Of a stretch of 64,000 bases of DNA, positions 22,040-32,967 are shown one piece after another. Position numbers and translations under genes: made by a program. Below the pieces are notes generated by a model. That model ran no database searches, was not told where the DNA came from, and was given only the letters and a program-made list of their open reading frames with translations. Position 1 is the stretch's first letter. Each line of letters begins with the position of its first letter. The stretch is from Chlorokybus atmophyticus (Eukaryota; Streptophyta; Chlorokybophyceae; Chlorokybales; Chlorokybaceae): the NCBI GenBank assembly GCA_009103225.1, contig RHPI01000585.1, forward strand, positions 285,061-349,060, written 5' to 3'.

Positions 22040-23125
22040 ATGGAGGATGCTCGCATGGAAGAGCTTCAAGCTGCCATCTTGGCACTGAGGGAAGAGCTTC
22101 ATCACACGCAAGCGGCGGCACAAGCACAACGCGAGGCGTATGAGCATGCGATGGCGCGTGTACAAATTCCCATGGCATCAAGCTGGCGCGTGCATGTGAA
22201 GGTGCCAAAGCCCAAGCCATTCAGGGGTCAACGTGATGGAGATGCAGTGGATGAATGGATTTTTCAAGTATCGTCTTGGTTGAAGCTCACGGAGGTGCCC
22301 ACGCATCTGCACATGGAGGTTGCAGCGACATTGCTTAAAGGTGCAGCACATGTGTGGTGGAGGCATCGATGTACGCGTGTTGCAAACGGGTTGGCGCTAC
22401 CATTGACCACCATGGAAGAGATGGCATTGGAGGTCAGACATCAATTGGTTCCCGTTGAGAGCGTGAAGGCCGCACGCGACAAACTTGCAGCCCTTGTGCA
22501 AATGGGGTCCGTGATGGCGTACACGGCCGCGTTTCAGCAATTAGTGATGTCCATACCCAATATGACCGAGGAGGAGCAGTTGGACAAGTATACACGTGGT
22601 TTAAAACCTTTGAGGCGTAAAAAAGTGGAGCTACGGGACTCGAAGACACTCGCGGAGGCTATACGCATCGCGGAGCGTCTCGACGCATTGTACTTCAAGT
22701 CCACCACAAGAAACACTGACTGGAGGCAAAGGCATGGTGATCAGCCCCGGGGAGGCTTTCAACATGCATGGAGACGAGGAGAACCAAGTTTAGCACTTGC
22801 CAATGGAGGTGGAGCTGACTCTGGGCCTGCACCAATCGAGGTGGGTGCCATACACACGCATGGAAGTGAGGTGAAGCACGGCGGACGTGGTGAAAGAGGT
22901 AAAGGTGTGCGCAAGTGTTATGCGTGTGGGTCGACGGAGCATTTGGCGTACGGATGCCCCAAACGAAGCACGCAAAGGCCAACACCGGATGGCAACCCTC
23001 GTCGTGATCGTCGCGTCAACACCATGGAGCAAAATGGCGTGGAGCAGGAAAACGACTTCCCCCAGTTGGTGAGGAGGCTACTGCTGGGGATAGGAAGGAG
23101 CCTCATGCACGGACGGATGCTGTGA
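22040..23125 (+). CDS. Gag of the inner gypsy
   Basis: The frame is open from 21,989, but the first ATG is at 22,040 (MEDARMEELQAAILALREEL), giving about 361 residues. A short coiled coil starts the protein. The retrotransposon Gag core follows (KPFRGQRDGDAVDEWIFQV, LLKGAAHVWWRHR, AFQQLVMSIPNMTEEEQLDKY), then a basic linker and a CYACGSTEHLAYGCP zinc knuckle. The protein packages the RNA genome. The stop at 23,123-23,125 overlaps the protease frame, which lies one base back, so a -1 frameshift would give Gag-Pol. Confidence 0.75.
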   Translation: MEDARMEELQAAILALREELHHTQAAAQAQREAYEHAMARVQIPMASSWRVHVKVPKPKPFRGQRDGDAVDEWIFQVSSWLKLTEVPTHLHMEVAATLLKGAAHVWWRHRCTRVANGLALPLTTMEEMALEVRHQLVPVESVKAARDKLAALVQMGSVMAYTAAFQQLVMSIPNMTEEEQLDKYTRGLKPLRRKKVELRDSKTLAEAIRIAERLDALYFKSTTRNTDWRQRHGDQPRGGFQHAWRRGEPSLALANGGGADSGPAPIEVGAIHTHGSEVKHGGRGERGKGVRKCYACGSTEHLAYGCPKRSTQRPTPDGNPRRDRRVNTMEQNGVEQENDFPQLVRRLLLGIGRSLMHGRML

Positions 23126-23673
23126 CATTTCCATTAAAGAAGCAGGAGGAGATGGCTTTGAATGCGCCAATGATGGTGAGTTATGCAAACGAGGAGACAA
23201 CAAAGTACTTCGGGCTTCGAGCACACATTTGCGATGACCAAGGACGATGGAGAGAGTGCAAGCTCATGATTGATAGCGGTGCCAACAGCAACTTTATGAG
23301 TATTGATATTGCGCGGCGTGATGGTTGGCTTTCGTCATTACGAGGAGGTGAAGTGAAGCTCGCTAATGGAGAGCCACCCTCTGGAGGTGATGGCGCTGCG
23401 TTTATGACTAAAGAGTTGTGCGTTCGCATTGGGAAAATGAAGGAGAACATGCGATTTTGCTGCATCACCCTACGGAACGGGTTTGACGGGGTATTGGGAC
23501 TACCGTGGCTATGGCAACATAATCCATCCATCAATTGGAGAAAGCGCGCGCTCACCATCAAACAAAATGGTGGAGAATCCATTCAAGCTGCGTCGGACGT
23601 CATCGAGGCGCGGCACGCACAATCAGGTGTTACGACAATTGCTCAGATCTCTTATGTGCAATTGAGGAAGTGA
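23122..23673 (+). CDS. Aspartic protease region of the inner gypsy
   Basis: A frame of about 183 codons with the retropepsin active site LMIDSGANSNFMS, followed by the flap-side RNGFDGVLGLPWLWQHNPSI motif. It is in the -1 frame relative to gag with a four-base overlap and ends at a stop before the RT. In an intact element it would be part of Pol and cut the polyprotein. Protease to RT is not continuous here, so this copy is defective. Confidence 0.65.
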   Translation: MTFPLKKQEEMALNAPMMVSYANEETTKYFGLRAHICDDQGRWRECKLMIDSGANSNFMSIDIARRDGWLSSLRGGEVKLANGEPPSGGDGAAFMTKELCVRIGKMKENMRFCCITLRNGFDGVLGLPWLWQHNPSINWRKRALTIKQNGGESIQAASDVIEARHAQSGVTTIAQISYVQLRK

Positions 23674-23710
23674 TTGTCTCCACGGAAGGCAAAGGCTGCA
23701 TGGTTGTGCG

Positions 23711-25161
23711 TTGTGCGCAAAAACACTGCAAAGTACAGCACCAAAGCTGAGTGACGATGTTAAGACGGCTACAATGGACCCCGAGGTGTGTAAACTTGTT
23801 AAAGAATACCAAGATATCATGGTGGACGGACTTCCATCTGGTCTACCACCTCCACGGAGCGTAGACCACCGTGTGGAGCTGATTGAGGGCGCGCACAAGC
23901 CACCGTATCGACCCGTATACAAGTTGTCACCTTTGGAGCTGGAAGAGGCCGAGAGGCAGGTGGTGGACTTGCTGCAAAGAGGCTACATCAGGCCTAGTAA
24001 GCTGGGGGGTCGCTATGGGTCGATAGCACGGTGGCTACACCCAGCACCCAAGTGCATTACAATACAAATGCGCAAGTGTACAGATATAGGCTGATCTATA
24101 CACAAGGTCTGCACTAGGGTGCTAGGCTACAACAACGGGAACTACTGCTTCTTCACGCCAGGTGCGAAAGTCACGCGCTACTTCGGTCTTCGACTTATCG
24201 ATGGCGCCACTGCTGCCGACGCCGAGGTCGAAGCCTGAGAAGCCTGTACACCTGCAAAGTAAACCACACTCGCCACCCACGCCAAGGATGGCGCCGCCGT
24301 GCTAGGGTTTTAAGCAACTAGATAAGGAGCTTGTGACTCACAACTCACGTCTACTGAGTGCTGGTGCCCTCAAGTGCCCAAGGCACTAGGGGCACAGGAG
24401 TCTCATAACTCATTAACGAGTTCTTGAGTTCATGGGCGCGCATTTCATGCGCTTTATGAACTCATATGTCCCCCTATGGTGCACCTATTTTGTTTATACG
24501 AAAGAAGAACGGGAGCTTGCGCATGTGCGTCGACTACCGAGCTCTCAACAACATCACGAAGAGGAATTGCTTTCCACTTCCACATATCGACGAGTTGCTG
24601 GAGCAATTGCAAGGTGCGCAGTACTTTACAACACTTGATCTTGCTGGAGGTTATCACCAAATCCGCATCGCGCCCGAGGATGTGGAGAAAACAGCATTTA
24701 ATACACGTTATGGGCACTACGAGTGGTTGGTCATGTCCTTCGGGCTTATGAACGCACCGGCAACATTTCAAACGCTTATGAACAGCGTTTTGGCTGACTT
24801 GATTGGTAAGGGAATCCTCGTGTACCTCGACGACATTTTGGTGTACGCGAAAACCAAGGAGGAGCACGTGGCACTTCTACGGCGCGTGTTGCAGCGTTTG
24901 CGCGAACACAAGTTGTACGCCCAGCTACAAAAGTGCAAATTCTTGCTTCGAGAGGTGGAGTACCTAGGCCACATTGTGTCGCATGAAGGCATCAAGCCGG
25001 ACCCCAACAAAGTGCAGGTGGTGCTCGAGTGGGCTTCCCCAACCAACGTAAAGGAGGTGATGTCCTTTTTAGGCCTTGCGGGGTATCATCGCAAGTTTAT
25101 CATGGGGTTTTCGCGCATAGCTGCTCCCTTGACTGCCCTACTCAAGAAGGGAAAGCCTTGA
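23711..25161 (+). pseudogene. RT of the inner gypsy, split by a DIRS unit
   Basis: The pre-RT motif (LPPPRSVDHRVELIEGAHKP) and the palm start (ERQVVDLLQRGYIRPS) end at about 24,000. RT resumes at 24,466 with SPYGAPILFIRKKNGSLRMC, TTLDLAGGYHQIRI, the catalytic LVYLDDILVYAKTKEEH and FLGLAGYHRKFIMGFS. The two halves join cleanly if the 465-bp insert at 24,003-24,467 is ignored, so the insertion came after the gypsy element. A stop at 25,159 ends the frame near the start of RNase H. Confidence 0.75.
24003..24467 (+). mobile_element. DIRS-like terminal unit inserted in gypsy RT
   Basis: Begins gctggggggtcgctatgggtcgatag and ends gcgctttatgaactcatatg. It matches the unit at about 3,905-4,380 along its whole length and carries no protein. 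It may be a non-autonomous DIRS derivative mobilised by the recombinase, since such elements insert without long target duplications; none is obvious here. Confidence 0.6.
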
Positions 25162-25185
25162 AGCTGGTCAGCAACAGAGGAACAT

Positions 25186-25725
25186 GCAATTGCTGCGTTG
25201 AAGAAGGCGCTATTGGTGGCACAAAATCGGCAGAAGCAGTACGCAGACGCGCATCGCCGACACCTCACGTTTCAGGAAGGCGACATTGTGTTACACTCCG
25301 CAAAGCACATACAGGTGCGTACGGGAGTTTGCAAGCTGAATGAACGCTGGTTGGGACCATTTAAGGTCAGCAAAGTTGTCTCGGACGTGGCGTAAAAGCT
25401 GGAGCTACCCGACACCATGCGTGTGCACCCCGTTTTTCACGTCTCCCTTCTGGAAGCATACCGAGGACAACCGCTAGAAAGGCCGCCCCCCGAAGTTGGC
25501 ACGGACGGTGAACCAGAGTGGGAGGTAGAAGACATCCTTGGTGAGAAGTTTGTGCATGGCGTACGCATGTTTTTAGTGAAATGGAAGGGCTATCCGTTGC
25601 ATGAAGCATCCTGGGAGCCAGAGGCACACTTGACTAATGCTCAAGGTGTTGTGCGTGCCTATCTTGCTCGACGACAACCTCGCGAGCTTCGAGGACGAAG
25701 CTCACCTGGGGGGGGAGGAGTGTAA
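25186..25725 (+). pseudogene. Fused RNase H start, integrase tail and chromodomain (inner gypsy)
   Basis: ATEEHAIAALKKALL (RNase H start) runs straight into AQNRQKQYADAHRR (end of integrase), showing a deletion of the part between. The GPY/F-like segment (ERWLGPFKVSKVV, one stop, MRVHPVFHVSLLEAYRG) is followed by a chromodomain: WEVEDILGEKFVHGVRMFLV, KWKGYPLHEASWEPEAHL. A chromodomain at the Pol end defines chromoviruses and is known to guide integration to marked chromatin. Confidence 0.7.
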
Positions 25726-26402
25726 CAGTCAAGGCCAAATTCTGTGATTTTCATGGCCGTTTTAGGCCTTATTTGTAAGGTACATGTTTTTTACGACTTG
25801 TGGCGGATATCGGCGAGTTATGAGTCTGCCGCGGATATCGGCCGGGGCCCCAAGACCAGTCCGGAAGGTGCCAGAAAACGGAGGCCAGTCGGGGCCAGTC
25901 GAGAAGGGCTCGACCAGATTTCTGAAAGGGCCTGGCGCCAAGTAGTATAACTTGACCATATGAGCAGCAAATTAGGAGATCTTTGGTGCGTTAAAGAGGT
26001 CTAGAAGTGTACTATAGGATTCTGCAATTATATCTTAGCTTCTAGTTCCGTCTAGCGCTAGAATCGTCTAGACAGTAGCATGTGCAGACTGGTAGGTATA
26101 AAAGTGACATTCTACAATTTGCAATACAACCTTTAGCTCCCTAGTTTCTTGTGTGCAAGCTTGGTGGTGGCTAGAAGCGGGTTGCTAGCGTGTGTCCACT
26201 GGTGTGTGCTTGCTTGTGTGACGATCCAAGGCGCTACACAAGTCGGTGTGTAGCTTCGAGCGCATGCGCGTGCGTACGCGAGTGGCGGGGCGCGCGTGTG
26301 TGCTTGGCCGAGGGGGCAAGGTTCCGGTGTGAATACCGTGTCTGGATGAGAGGGTTGTGGATTGGACCAACTCACAGGTGACAAGGCACGAGCACCGTCA
26401 CA
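25721..26402 (+). repeat. 3' LTR of the inner gypsy
   Basis: Starts TGTAACAGTCAAGGCC after a G-rich tract, ends CACCGTCACA, and is followed by the CGCCC duplication at 26,403-26,407. Confidence 0.85.
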
Positions 26403-27004
26403 CGCCCGAACACATCAGCGTCATTGCGTGTACCCCGCAATGCCCTGATTGTACCATCGGCAAAGGAATTTGCCACTGACATGCAAGAGAATCTGGCTCG
26501 AGCCAAGCTATGTCTGTAAAAAGCACAGGACAGGCAAAAAGCTTATGATGATACACATCGAAGAATGGCCGCTTTCGATGTCGGCGATAAAGTTTTGCTT
26601 TTAACGCAAAGAACATAACCATGAAAGGTACGGGTGCTCGCAAGTTGCTGCCCCGATGGTTAGGTCCTTTCTCTATCATTGATAGAGTTGGTACGCACGC
26701 TTATCGACTGCAATTGCCCCCAAGTGTGTGTATACACAACGTGTTTCATGTGAACTTGTTGAAACCTTACCGCTCAGACGGTAGAACACAGCCACCACCA
26801 CCGCCAGTTGAGGTGGACAGCGAGCTCGAATACAAGGTGGAAGCTATATTGAACCATAAGCCAAATAGCCGAGGACGCGCAACTCGCTATTTGGTGAAAT
26901 GGAAAGGGTATGGCCCAGAACATAACAGTTGGGAGCCCAACAGGCATCTTACGCACTGCCGCGAGTTGCTTCGAGCTTATTGGGATTCACGTCCTGTCCC
27001 GTAA
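26403..27004 (+). pseudogene. Integrase C-terminus and chromodomain of the outer gypsy
   Basis: Continues the outer element after the insertion. The open part (26,621-27,004) has KLLPRWLGPFSIIDRVGTHA, LPPSVCIHNVFHVNLLKPYR and a chromodomain, LEYKVEAILNHKPNSRGRAT followed by YLVKWKGYGPEHNSWEPNRH. It is close to the Pol end of the chromovirus at 42.2-46.0 kb. The stretch before 26,621 contains stops. Confidence 0.75.
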
Positions 27005-27151
27005 ACTGTGGGCTTGATTTCATGACAGACTGGCAGTGCAGTTTCATTACCACCCTGTCATTTCCTGCTATCTCACTGGTTACAATTACTAAAAATCAAG
27101 CCTGATCAACTTGAGTTTAATGAGGACGTTGAAAACCCAAGTGGGGGGGAA

Positions 27152-27490
27152 TGTAACGGGAGCAATAATAATAGGGGTATTATTGCTACCTAGATAACAC
27201 ACTATGTATGAACAAGTACTTAAATATGCTTATTTATACCTCTTTTTTAAGGTTCCTCGCTTATTAAAGGCTATGATGCTTTATCATAGCTTAAAAAAGT
27301 CTCAATGGGTGTAGAACCGCTTATTCAAGCCTATTTGATGTCACATATGATAAAATGTAATCAATATCCTGTTAGGTGCCTTATAATAGGTATCTTTCGA
27401 TAGGTACCTGATCTGAGCTGTAATTGGCTCACGCTAGATTTCCTGACTACCCTATCTGTAGGGTCGATGTCTAATGTGTTACCTAAAAAG
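27152..27490 (+). repeat. Probable 3' LTR of the outer gypsy (end not defined)
   Basis: Follows the polypurine tract aagtggggggga and starts TGTAACGGGAG. The right end cannot be fixed because the matching 5' LTR is absent. The region is AT-rich with several ttatt and aataggt repeats. Confidence 0.5.
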
Positions 27491-28130
27491 CAAAATTTTA
27501 AAAAATGATCGAAAGGTATATATTTGATCTACTCTTGATATAAAAGGTCACATCAAACTGATGTGACCTCACTTTTAGTTCTCGGCTCAATGGCGGCCAC
27601 GCCGCTGAAAGGCTTGTCATAGGCGGTGTGGGTGTTGGGGTAGAGGATTGAAGGGGCATCACCGGCGACGGTGGTGCTGTTACACATAAACACAAACCGA
27701 AACACCTGTGGCCAGCAGGCTGGTGGTGGTGTAATGCATTCAGGTTGCGGATGGTGCTGCTCCTGTTGCTTCGGCCAGCGAGCATGGAGGGAGTGGTAGC
27801 CGGTAGGCGCTTGCTTTGCAAAGCCATGCCAATTTTTGCCTACGCGTTTAAGTGTGCCACATTGTTCAAAGCATCTATAAGGTAGTTGCACAACTCGCAA
27901 GCACGCACACATGCGCACGCGCACACACACGTGTGCGCACACACTGGTCACATGGCAGCACCAAAGTTGGCGCTTGTCTAGCCTTACTTCTCCTAGGTAG
28001 CTGTCCTAGCTAACCTGACATTTCAACTGATAGTGTTTTGCGTGAAGTGTAAACACAGACACACGAAGTTCACATAATATGACAAAGCATGCTTGGCATT
28101 GATGGTGGTTGCTCCTCATCAACAACATGT
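27491..28130. other. No recognisable gene
   Basis: Contains an inverted pair (gatataaaaggtcacatcaaactgatgtgacc) near 27,536-27,567 and a CG/CA-alternating tract (27,898-27,945) able to form Z-DNA. No supported gene. Confidence 0.35.
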
Positions 28131-29705
28131 TTATGTGTTAGCATATGCGTCGTGCACGACAATCGCTTTCACCCCTCTATCATCAGCACTCCTTACGAAC
28201 AATGCGCCATCCTACATGTCAAGAGCAAAGTGGTTGACTCAAAGACACCGTGTAACATGCAACTCTGTGACCTATATACATTACCTGACCGCCGCATTTC
28301 TCCTTCGTACACTTGAAGACCTCTCCCTCCTTCGCTCGCACGCACTTATTATGGTGCATGTCTTTGCATTTGAAACACACCACCAATGCACCCAGTTCGT
28401 CTGCTTAAAAACAAGTGGCACATGCATATGCCTCGATGCCACGAGTAACCGGTAATACATGTAGCTCCATGGCTTGTAGTCTGTTCGACTATGTGTGCAA
28501 CCTGTTCACACATGATTTGGCAAAGCGCTCAGCATCACTCATCTGTGTCATGAGTGCACACACAGAATGCATGTAAGACAAACCCATAACCCACCCGAAC
28601 ATTGCGACCTTACGTGTTTAATCTCCTTTTTCGAGCACTTCCGCTTGCGCTTGTTAGCAGGGGCAAGGGCTTGTGCTGGCGGCAACCTTAATGACAATGC
28701 TAGCAGCAAGGGCAGGAACCATTGTGGCGTCGTTAGCAGGGGTGGGAACCTCGGTGATGACGCTACAAATGACACACATACATCGATAAGTCATTTATGT
28801 TTCCAGTCGCACACACACAACACTGTTAGTAAGTGTACATGACACACATACGCACTTAGCTTGTTGCCTCCGCTTGCACTGACACTTGGTGATATGGCTT
28901 GCAGGAACCTCGGTGGCGGCGCTGGCAGTGGCGGCAGCGATCAGAGCAACGACAATGGTAGGCGTGGCTGCAGTCTCCGGCTGCACATCAACTTGTCAGC
29001 CTGTGTCACAAAGCTGTAGGCTATACACGCATGCACATATGTGCGCGTGGGTACGCTTGCGCATGCACATGCTGACGTGTTATTGGTGGCGTGCATCCCA
29101 CGATGTGTGCACGTGTTAAGCATGCGTTATTGCTTGCATGCGCGTGTGCGCACGCATGCCTACATGCTATTGGTGGCGTGCATCCCACACTGTGTGCATG
29201 TGCCAAGCATGCACAACCGCTGGCGCGCACGTGTCACATTAAGCTGTATGTTGCACACACATGCACACATGTGCCAAGCATGCGTAAGCGCTTGCACGCA
29301 CGTGTGCGCACACGTCTTTCTGTATGCAATATCATTGTGTACACACATACCGTGATGCAGTTGTGGCACACAAATGTAGTTTGGCGGTGCCCAGCATGCG
29401 GAAACTGTGCACGATCTTGTTTGCATGGTTCCAACAGGTAACGGTACTGTTGTGACCAAGCGAACACCTGCGCACAATCAACATTAAACAACCAACTTGA
29501 CATACGAGTTACTACAGTGTGGCAATGACCATACTCATACTAGTCACACTGCACCACCCATGGTTTCTTTTTGGCTTGCATAGGCGCATCTTCTTGACCG
29601 CAACGACAATTGATAACTGTATCTTCACCATCGCTATACTTGTGTGGCTCATGATGAATGCCTCGCAGCGCACCAATTTGTGCCAAGGCATAGAAGTCGA
29701 TTCTT
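28131..29705 (-). CDS. PHD-finger-like exons, possibly the C-terminus of a Tigger-type protein
   Basis: The last two exons are well supported. Exon 28,285-28,400 encodes ELGALVVCFKCKDMHHNKCV, then FKCTKEKCGGQ; this is the C-x2-C...H-x2-C...C-x4-C half of a PHD finger. It ends at a good donor (GGTCAG|gtaatg). The final exon 28,131-28,211 (27 codons, DGALFVRSADDRGVKAIVV) continues in phase and ends with TAA. Upstream, exon 29,541-29,704 (acceptor cactaag) encodes INCRCGQEDAPMQAKKKPWV then VQCD, which looks like the other half of a PHD. Middle exons such as MSDAERFAKSCVNR (near 28,500-28,545) and KRKRKCSKKEIKH are tentative. See the findings for a possible link to the transposase at 49.6-51.1 kb. 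Confidence 0.45.
29060..29310. repeat. Imperfect tandem repeat, unit about 80-90 bp
   Basis: The phrases ttattggtggcgtgcatcccac, tgtgtgcatgtgccaagcatgc and cgcgtgtgcgcacgcatgc recur about three times. Rich in alternating purine-pyrimidine and GCATGC palindromes. Likely a minisatellite in an intron of the PHD-like gene. Confidence 0.55.
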
Positions 29706-29786
29706 AGTGCCATGCAAGCGGACCTGGATTCAACAGTAGGCAATGTCAAGTCAAGCACGCCGCATGCAAACATACATTCACATGAA

Positions 29787-29806
29787 CACACGGATTGACG
29801 TTAAAG
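29787..29806 (+). repeat. Left terminal inverted repeat of the large element
   Basis: CACACGGATTGACGTTAAAG, mirrored at 49,441-49,460. A third, internal version (cacgaattgacgttcgga, near 31,835) starts the second unit of the internal duplication. Confidence 0.65.
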
Positions 29807-30545
29807 GACCGGGTATGGTCCTTTCACGGACCCCCAGGACTATGCATGGTCCGTATCCCGCGGGCTATGACTGCCTGGTCCGCGGGGGACGGACCGTGCA
29901 TGGTCCGTTCGGGGTCCCGAATCCTGGTGCGCAGTCATGCACCAGATGTGGTGCGTGGTTGGACCAGACATATTACCGGTCCTACTGGCCGCAAAAGACT
30001 GGACCATACATGGTCTGCAGCCGGACCAGGCATATTGCCGGTGCGACTGTCAATGGGTGTACGGACCATGCGTGGTCTGGACCACAACAATGCCGGACCA
30101 TATGTGTTGCGGTGAATGAAATCGATGGGACTGGTCCAAACCACATTGATTGGGCGGACCGTTGCTGGTGCTTGCTCAGCTTATAGGTCATTACGGAAAA
30201 GCAGCACGCACCATACATGGTCTGCCGCCTTAACAAGCTCTTACTGGTCCAAATGCTAACAAATCGTGGACCATTCATGGTCCTTAATCTAACCAAGCAG
30301 CTATTGGTCCAAATTGTCGTATACTTGCGGACCCTATATGGTCCTTGACTTAACCAAGCTCTTTCTGGTCCGAAGGTCTAGGAGAGTACGGACGATTCAT
30401 GGTCCTTATGTAAGCAAGCAGCTATTGGTCCACATTGTATCGTATGATTGCGGACCCTACATGGTCCTTAACCAAGCTCTTCCTGGTCCGAAGGTCTGGG
30501 AGAGTACGGACCATGCGTGGTTTTAGGTTGGTCCGCAGAAGTGAT
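29795..30545. repeat. Left subterminal palindrome array
   Basis: More than fifteen variants of ggaccatgcatggtcc (for example atggtcc/ggaccatg pairs at 29,806-29,825, 29,836-29,853, 29,890-29,910, 30,000-30,020 and 30,500-30,520), spaced 30-60 bp. Self-complementary sites clustered next to a transposon end are typical of transposase-binding arrays. Confidence 0.7.
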
Positions 30546-30619
30546 TGGGACCATCGCTGATGCACGCTCAGCTCCTTGACAGTCGCACCATGCATGATGC
30601 GACGGTCAAGGGTAAGTCT

Positions 30620-32014
30620 TCATGGCAGCCTCTAGTAACCGTCGATCCAAGCTTATCGAACGGTGTGCACTTACTCCATAGAGTCAAGCACCTTGCATGG
30701 TGCGACTGTCAACTCACGTGCATGGGCTCAGAGTACCGTGGTCTGTGCAGTAGGGTTTTACCGCTCGATGAGGTGGCGCCGGCGGAGGGAGCAGGCGGCG
30801 GCGCTCTTGTTGGTGGCGGCGGCGGCGGCGGCCTCTTGCGGTGTTCTTGGTGGCGGAATGCTGGCGCAATATCAATGGCAAGCCAAAAAGCTGTCAAGTT
30901 TGCCAGGGACATTGGTACCAAGCTGGGAATCAACTTGCAACCAGCCGATAAGAGGAACACCAGTCGTAGGCACCGCCGTCGCAGCCAACAGAGTTCCCTA
31001 CCCATGCCGGAGCAGGCGGCTGATATGCAGCACGATGTTGACAACCCACAGCCTGCCCATGAAGTTGAGGCCACGCAGGACCAGCTGGATGGCGAGATCA
31101 GCCAACAGCATGAGCAGTAAGTGAACTTGCTGACCTTACTTGCTTCTGTGCAACGGTCACGCGGTCGTCTGTGCATGCCACCTGCTATCGTTGCTGTGAC
31201 AGCCTTCACCAGTAATATGTCCTTCACATGCTAAGAGGCTGTCAACGAACTGCACGTGCACTAGCTGCCTTGCTGTGTATTGCTGTCAGTTGATGGTGCC
31301 AGCGCATATGGTCTAACGACAGTCTGATCCACAGCCGACTGTCAACATGACTGGCACCAGTAGTGCTGCCCCCTCTCAGCAAACATGGCAACAATCAGAC
31401 CTGCAAGAGACTGTTGACATGCCAACTGACGACTTGCATGCGCTGACTAGTGACGAAGAGGCTGTTGAAGAATTCGAGCAGCAAGAAGTCTCCTAGAGGA
31501 TTTGCTCTTGCCTCAGGTGCCATGGCAAGGTGAGCACTAATCATGTTGCTCATGCTCACTCATAGCGCACACGGTTGTTGGACATGCACAAAGGCTGTCC
31601 ATGCGACTGTCATGTTCGCCCACTGCTATGCGCACAACGTTGTGAATCATACTTCAGTTGTTGACTGCCCGTTTCTTTGGGCAGTTGATTGACTTGGAGA
31701 CTGCCACAGCCCACATGCGATTGGACACGGCGGTGCAAGAAAGTATGCACCCACCGTCAATGCCTTCAGCACAATGCGATACCCCTCAACCAGGCATTTC
31801 TTGCCAACAACAAACCTCAGAGACACCTAAACACGAATTGACGTTCGGAGACCATGTATGGTCCTTCCACGGACCCCGCGGGCCACACATGGTCCGTGCC
31901 CCGAGGACCACGAGTGCCTGGTCCCAAGGGGACGGACCATCCATGGTCCTTTCGGGGCCCCGATACCTGGCGCGCAGTCGCGCACCATACATGGTCCGCG
32001 GCCGGACCAGGTGA
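30620..32014 (+). pseudogene. First, broken copy of the duplicated element gene
   Basis: Parallels the second copy (32.9-34.1 kb). The first exon (about 30,881-31,118) begins MASQKAVKFARDIGTKLGIN and ends EISQQHEQ before a gtaagtg donor. The next exon (from 31,334) encodes QQTWQQSDLQETVDMPTDDL and EEFEQQEVS, but then a TAG at 31,494-31,496 where the second copy has a tyrosine codon (VSYTICSCPRC). The third exon (from about 31,680) gives LIDLETATAHMRLDTAVQES and MPSAQCDTPQPGISCQQQ, then runs into the second palindrome array. It lacks the transposase-like part, so it is a truncated duplicate. The likely role is the N-terminal region of the same protein. Confidence 0.5.
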
Positions 32015-32445
32015 TACCGGTCCGATATGTCGTGAAAGTTTGGAATATAAATGGTTCGCAGCCGGACTAGGCATTTTCCTGGTCCGACTGTCAATGGGTC
32101 TACGGACCATGCATGGTGCAGACTACATCAATGCTGGACCATACATGTTCCGGTAGATAACATCAAAGCGGCTGGTCCGAACCGGAATCATTGGGCGAAC
32201 CATTGCTGGTGCACGCTGAGCTTATTGGTCACTCATGACAAGCAGCACGCATCGGGCATGGTCTGCGGCTCATAAAAGCTCATACAGGTCCACATCTTCG
32301 TAAAATTGCGGACCATGCATGGTCTTTAACCCAACCAGGCTCTTCCTAATCCGATTATCCGCGGGTAGGGACCATGCATGGTCGGTACCCCTGATTGCTG
32401 AACCATGCATGGTTCGAGGTTGGTCCCCACGTAAATGATTCCGGT
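31840..32445. repeat. Second palindrome array (duplicated element end)
   Basis: Follows the 29,795-30,545 array block by block (ggacc...ggtccttccacggacccc...ggggacggaccatccatggtcc...gcgcagtcgcgcacc). With the downstream exons it shows that a unit of about 2.05 kb from the left end has been duplicated in tandem. Confidence 0.7.
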
Positions 32446-32967
32446 TCGGCATATTATGTTATTACATGGAGTGAAGACTGGGCAGTCGAACCATGCAGGG
32501 GCCACTACTGGCCACTACCGGCGACGGATGAAAAAAGAATTACCTTCAAATTATGGCAGCGGAGGATGTGCTCATTGACCCCGTCAGTGCATGCATTTGG
32601 ACAAGTGAAGGCGTTGACAGGGCCAACCAGCACATCCCTCCAACTGCCATAAGATTTGATACTTGGACATGTTTTCGTATATGATACACGTCATAGCTGA
32701 GATTGCGCGGACGCTGGGATTCAAGACGTAGACCAGCCTCTCATCTGACCGTCGATTCAAGCGTATCGAACGGTCGGCATATTCAGTGTTTTACATGGAG
32801 TGAAGACTTAACAGTCGCACCGTGCATGGTGCAACTGTCGAGTCACGTGCATGGGCCAACAATAGGGTTCCTACCTACATGGTCTGCGCAATAGGGTTGC
32901 GCTCAGGGAGGGAGCGGCGGCGCTCTGGTGGTGGCGGCGGCCTTGTTGGCAGAATCTAGCTGTACCA

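Larger units (their letters stand above)
21265..26402 (+). mobile_element. Inner Ty3/gypsy chromovirus with internal deletion
   Basis: Complete ends: LTRs at 21,265-21,945 and 25,721-26,402, target duplication CGCCC, a primer-binding site and a polypurine run (ggggggaggag) before the 3' LTR. Inside are gag, protease, a split RT, then a direct jump into the integrase tail and chromodomain. RNase H and the integrase core are missing between about 25,190 and 25,205. I count roughly 15 differences between the two LTRs over about 680 bp, so it is older than the copia and chromovirus copies at 57.8-62.8 kb and 41.8-47.9 kb. It cannot move on its own. Confidence 0.85.
18016..27151 (+). mobile_element. 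Outer Ty3/gypsy chromovirus, decayed and split
   Basis: The 18,016-21,264 part carries the gag tail, protease, RT, RNase H and most of integrase. The 26,403-27,004 part carries the integrase C-terminus and a chromodomain. The gap is filled by a second gypsy element with target duplication CGCCC. The coding order and a terminal polypurine tract (aagtggggggga, 27,140-27,150) identify a chromovirus. The 5' LTR and most of gag are missing, replaced by LINE sequence. Many stops and frameshifts show it is older than its insertion. Confidence 0.75.

Noticed and set aside
29060-29310. Possible CRISPR-like repeat array
   Set aside because: Units are imperfect tandem copies without spacers, and the setting is eukaryotic; treated as a minisatellite.
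30709-31227. Minus-strand 172-codon frame with a proline run
   Set aside because: It lies opposite gene A exons and the GGC-repeat; no motif and no splice logic in its favour.
29795-32014. Many short frames inside the palindrome arrays
   Set aside because: They come from repeated ggaccatggtcc units read in various frames on both strands and are not genes.
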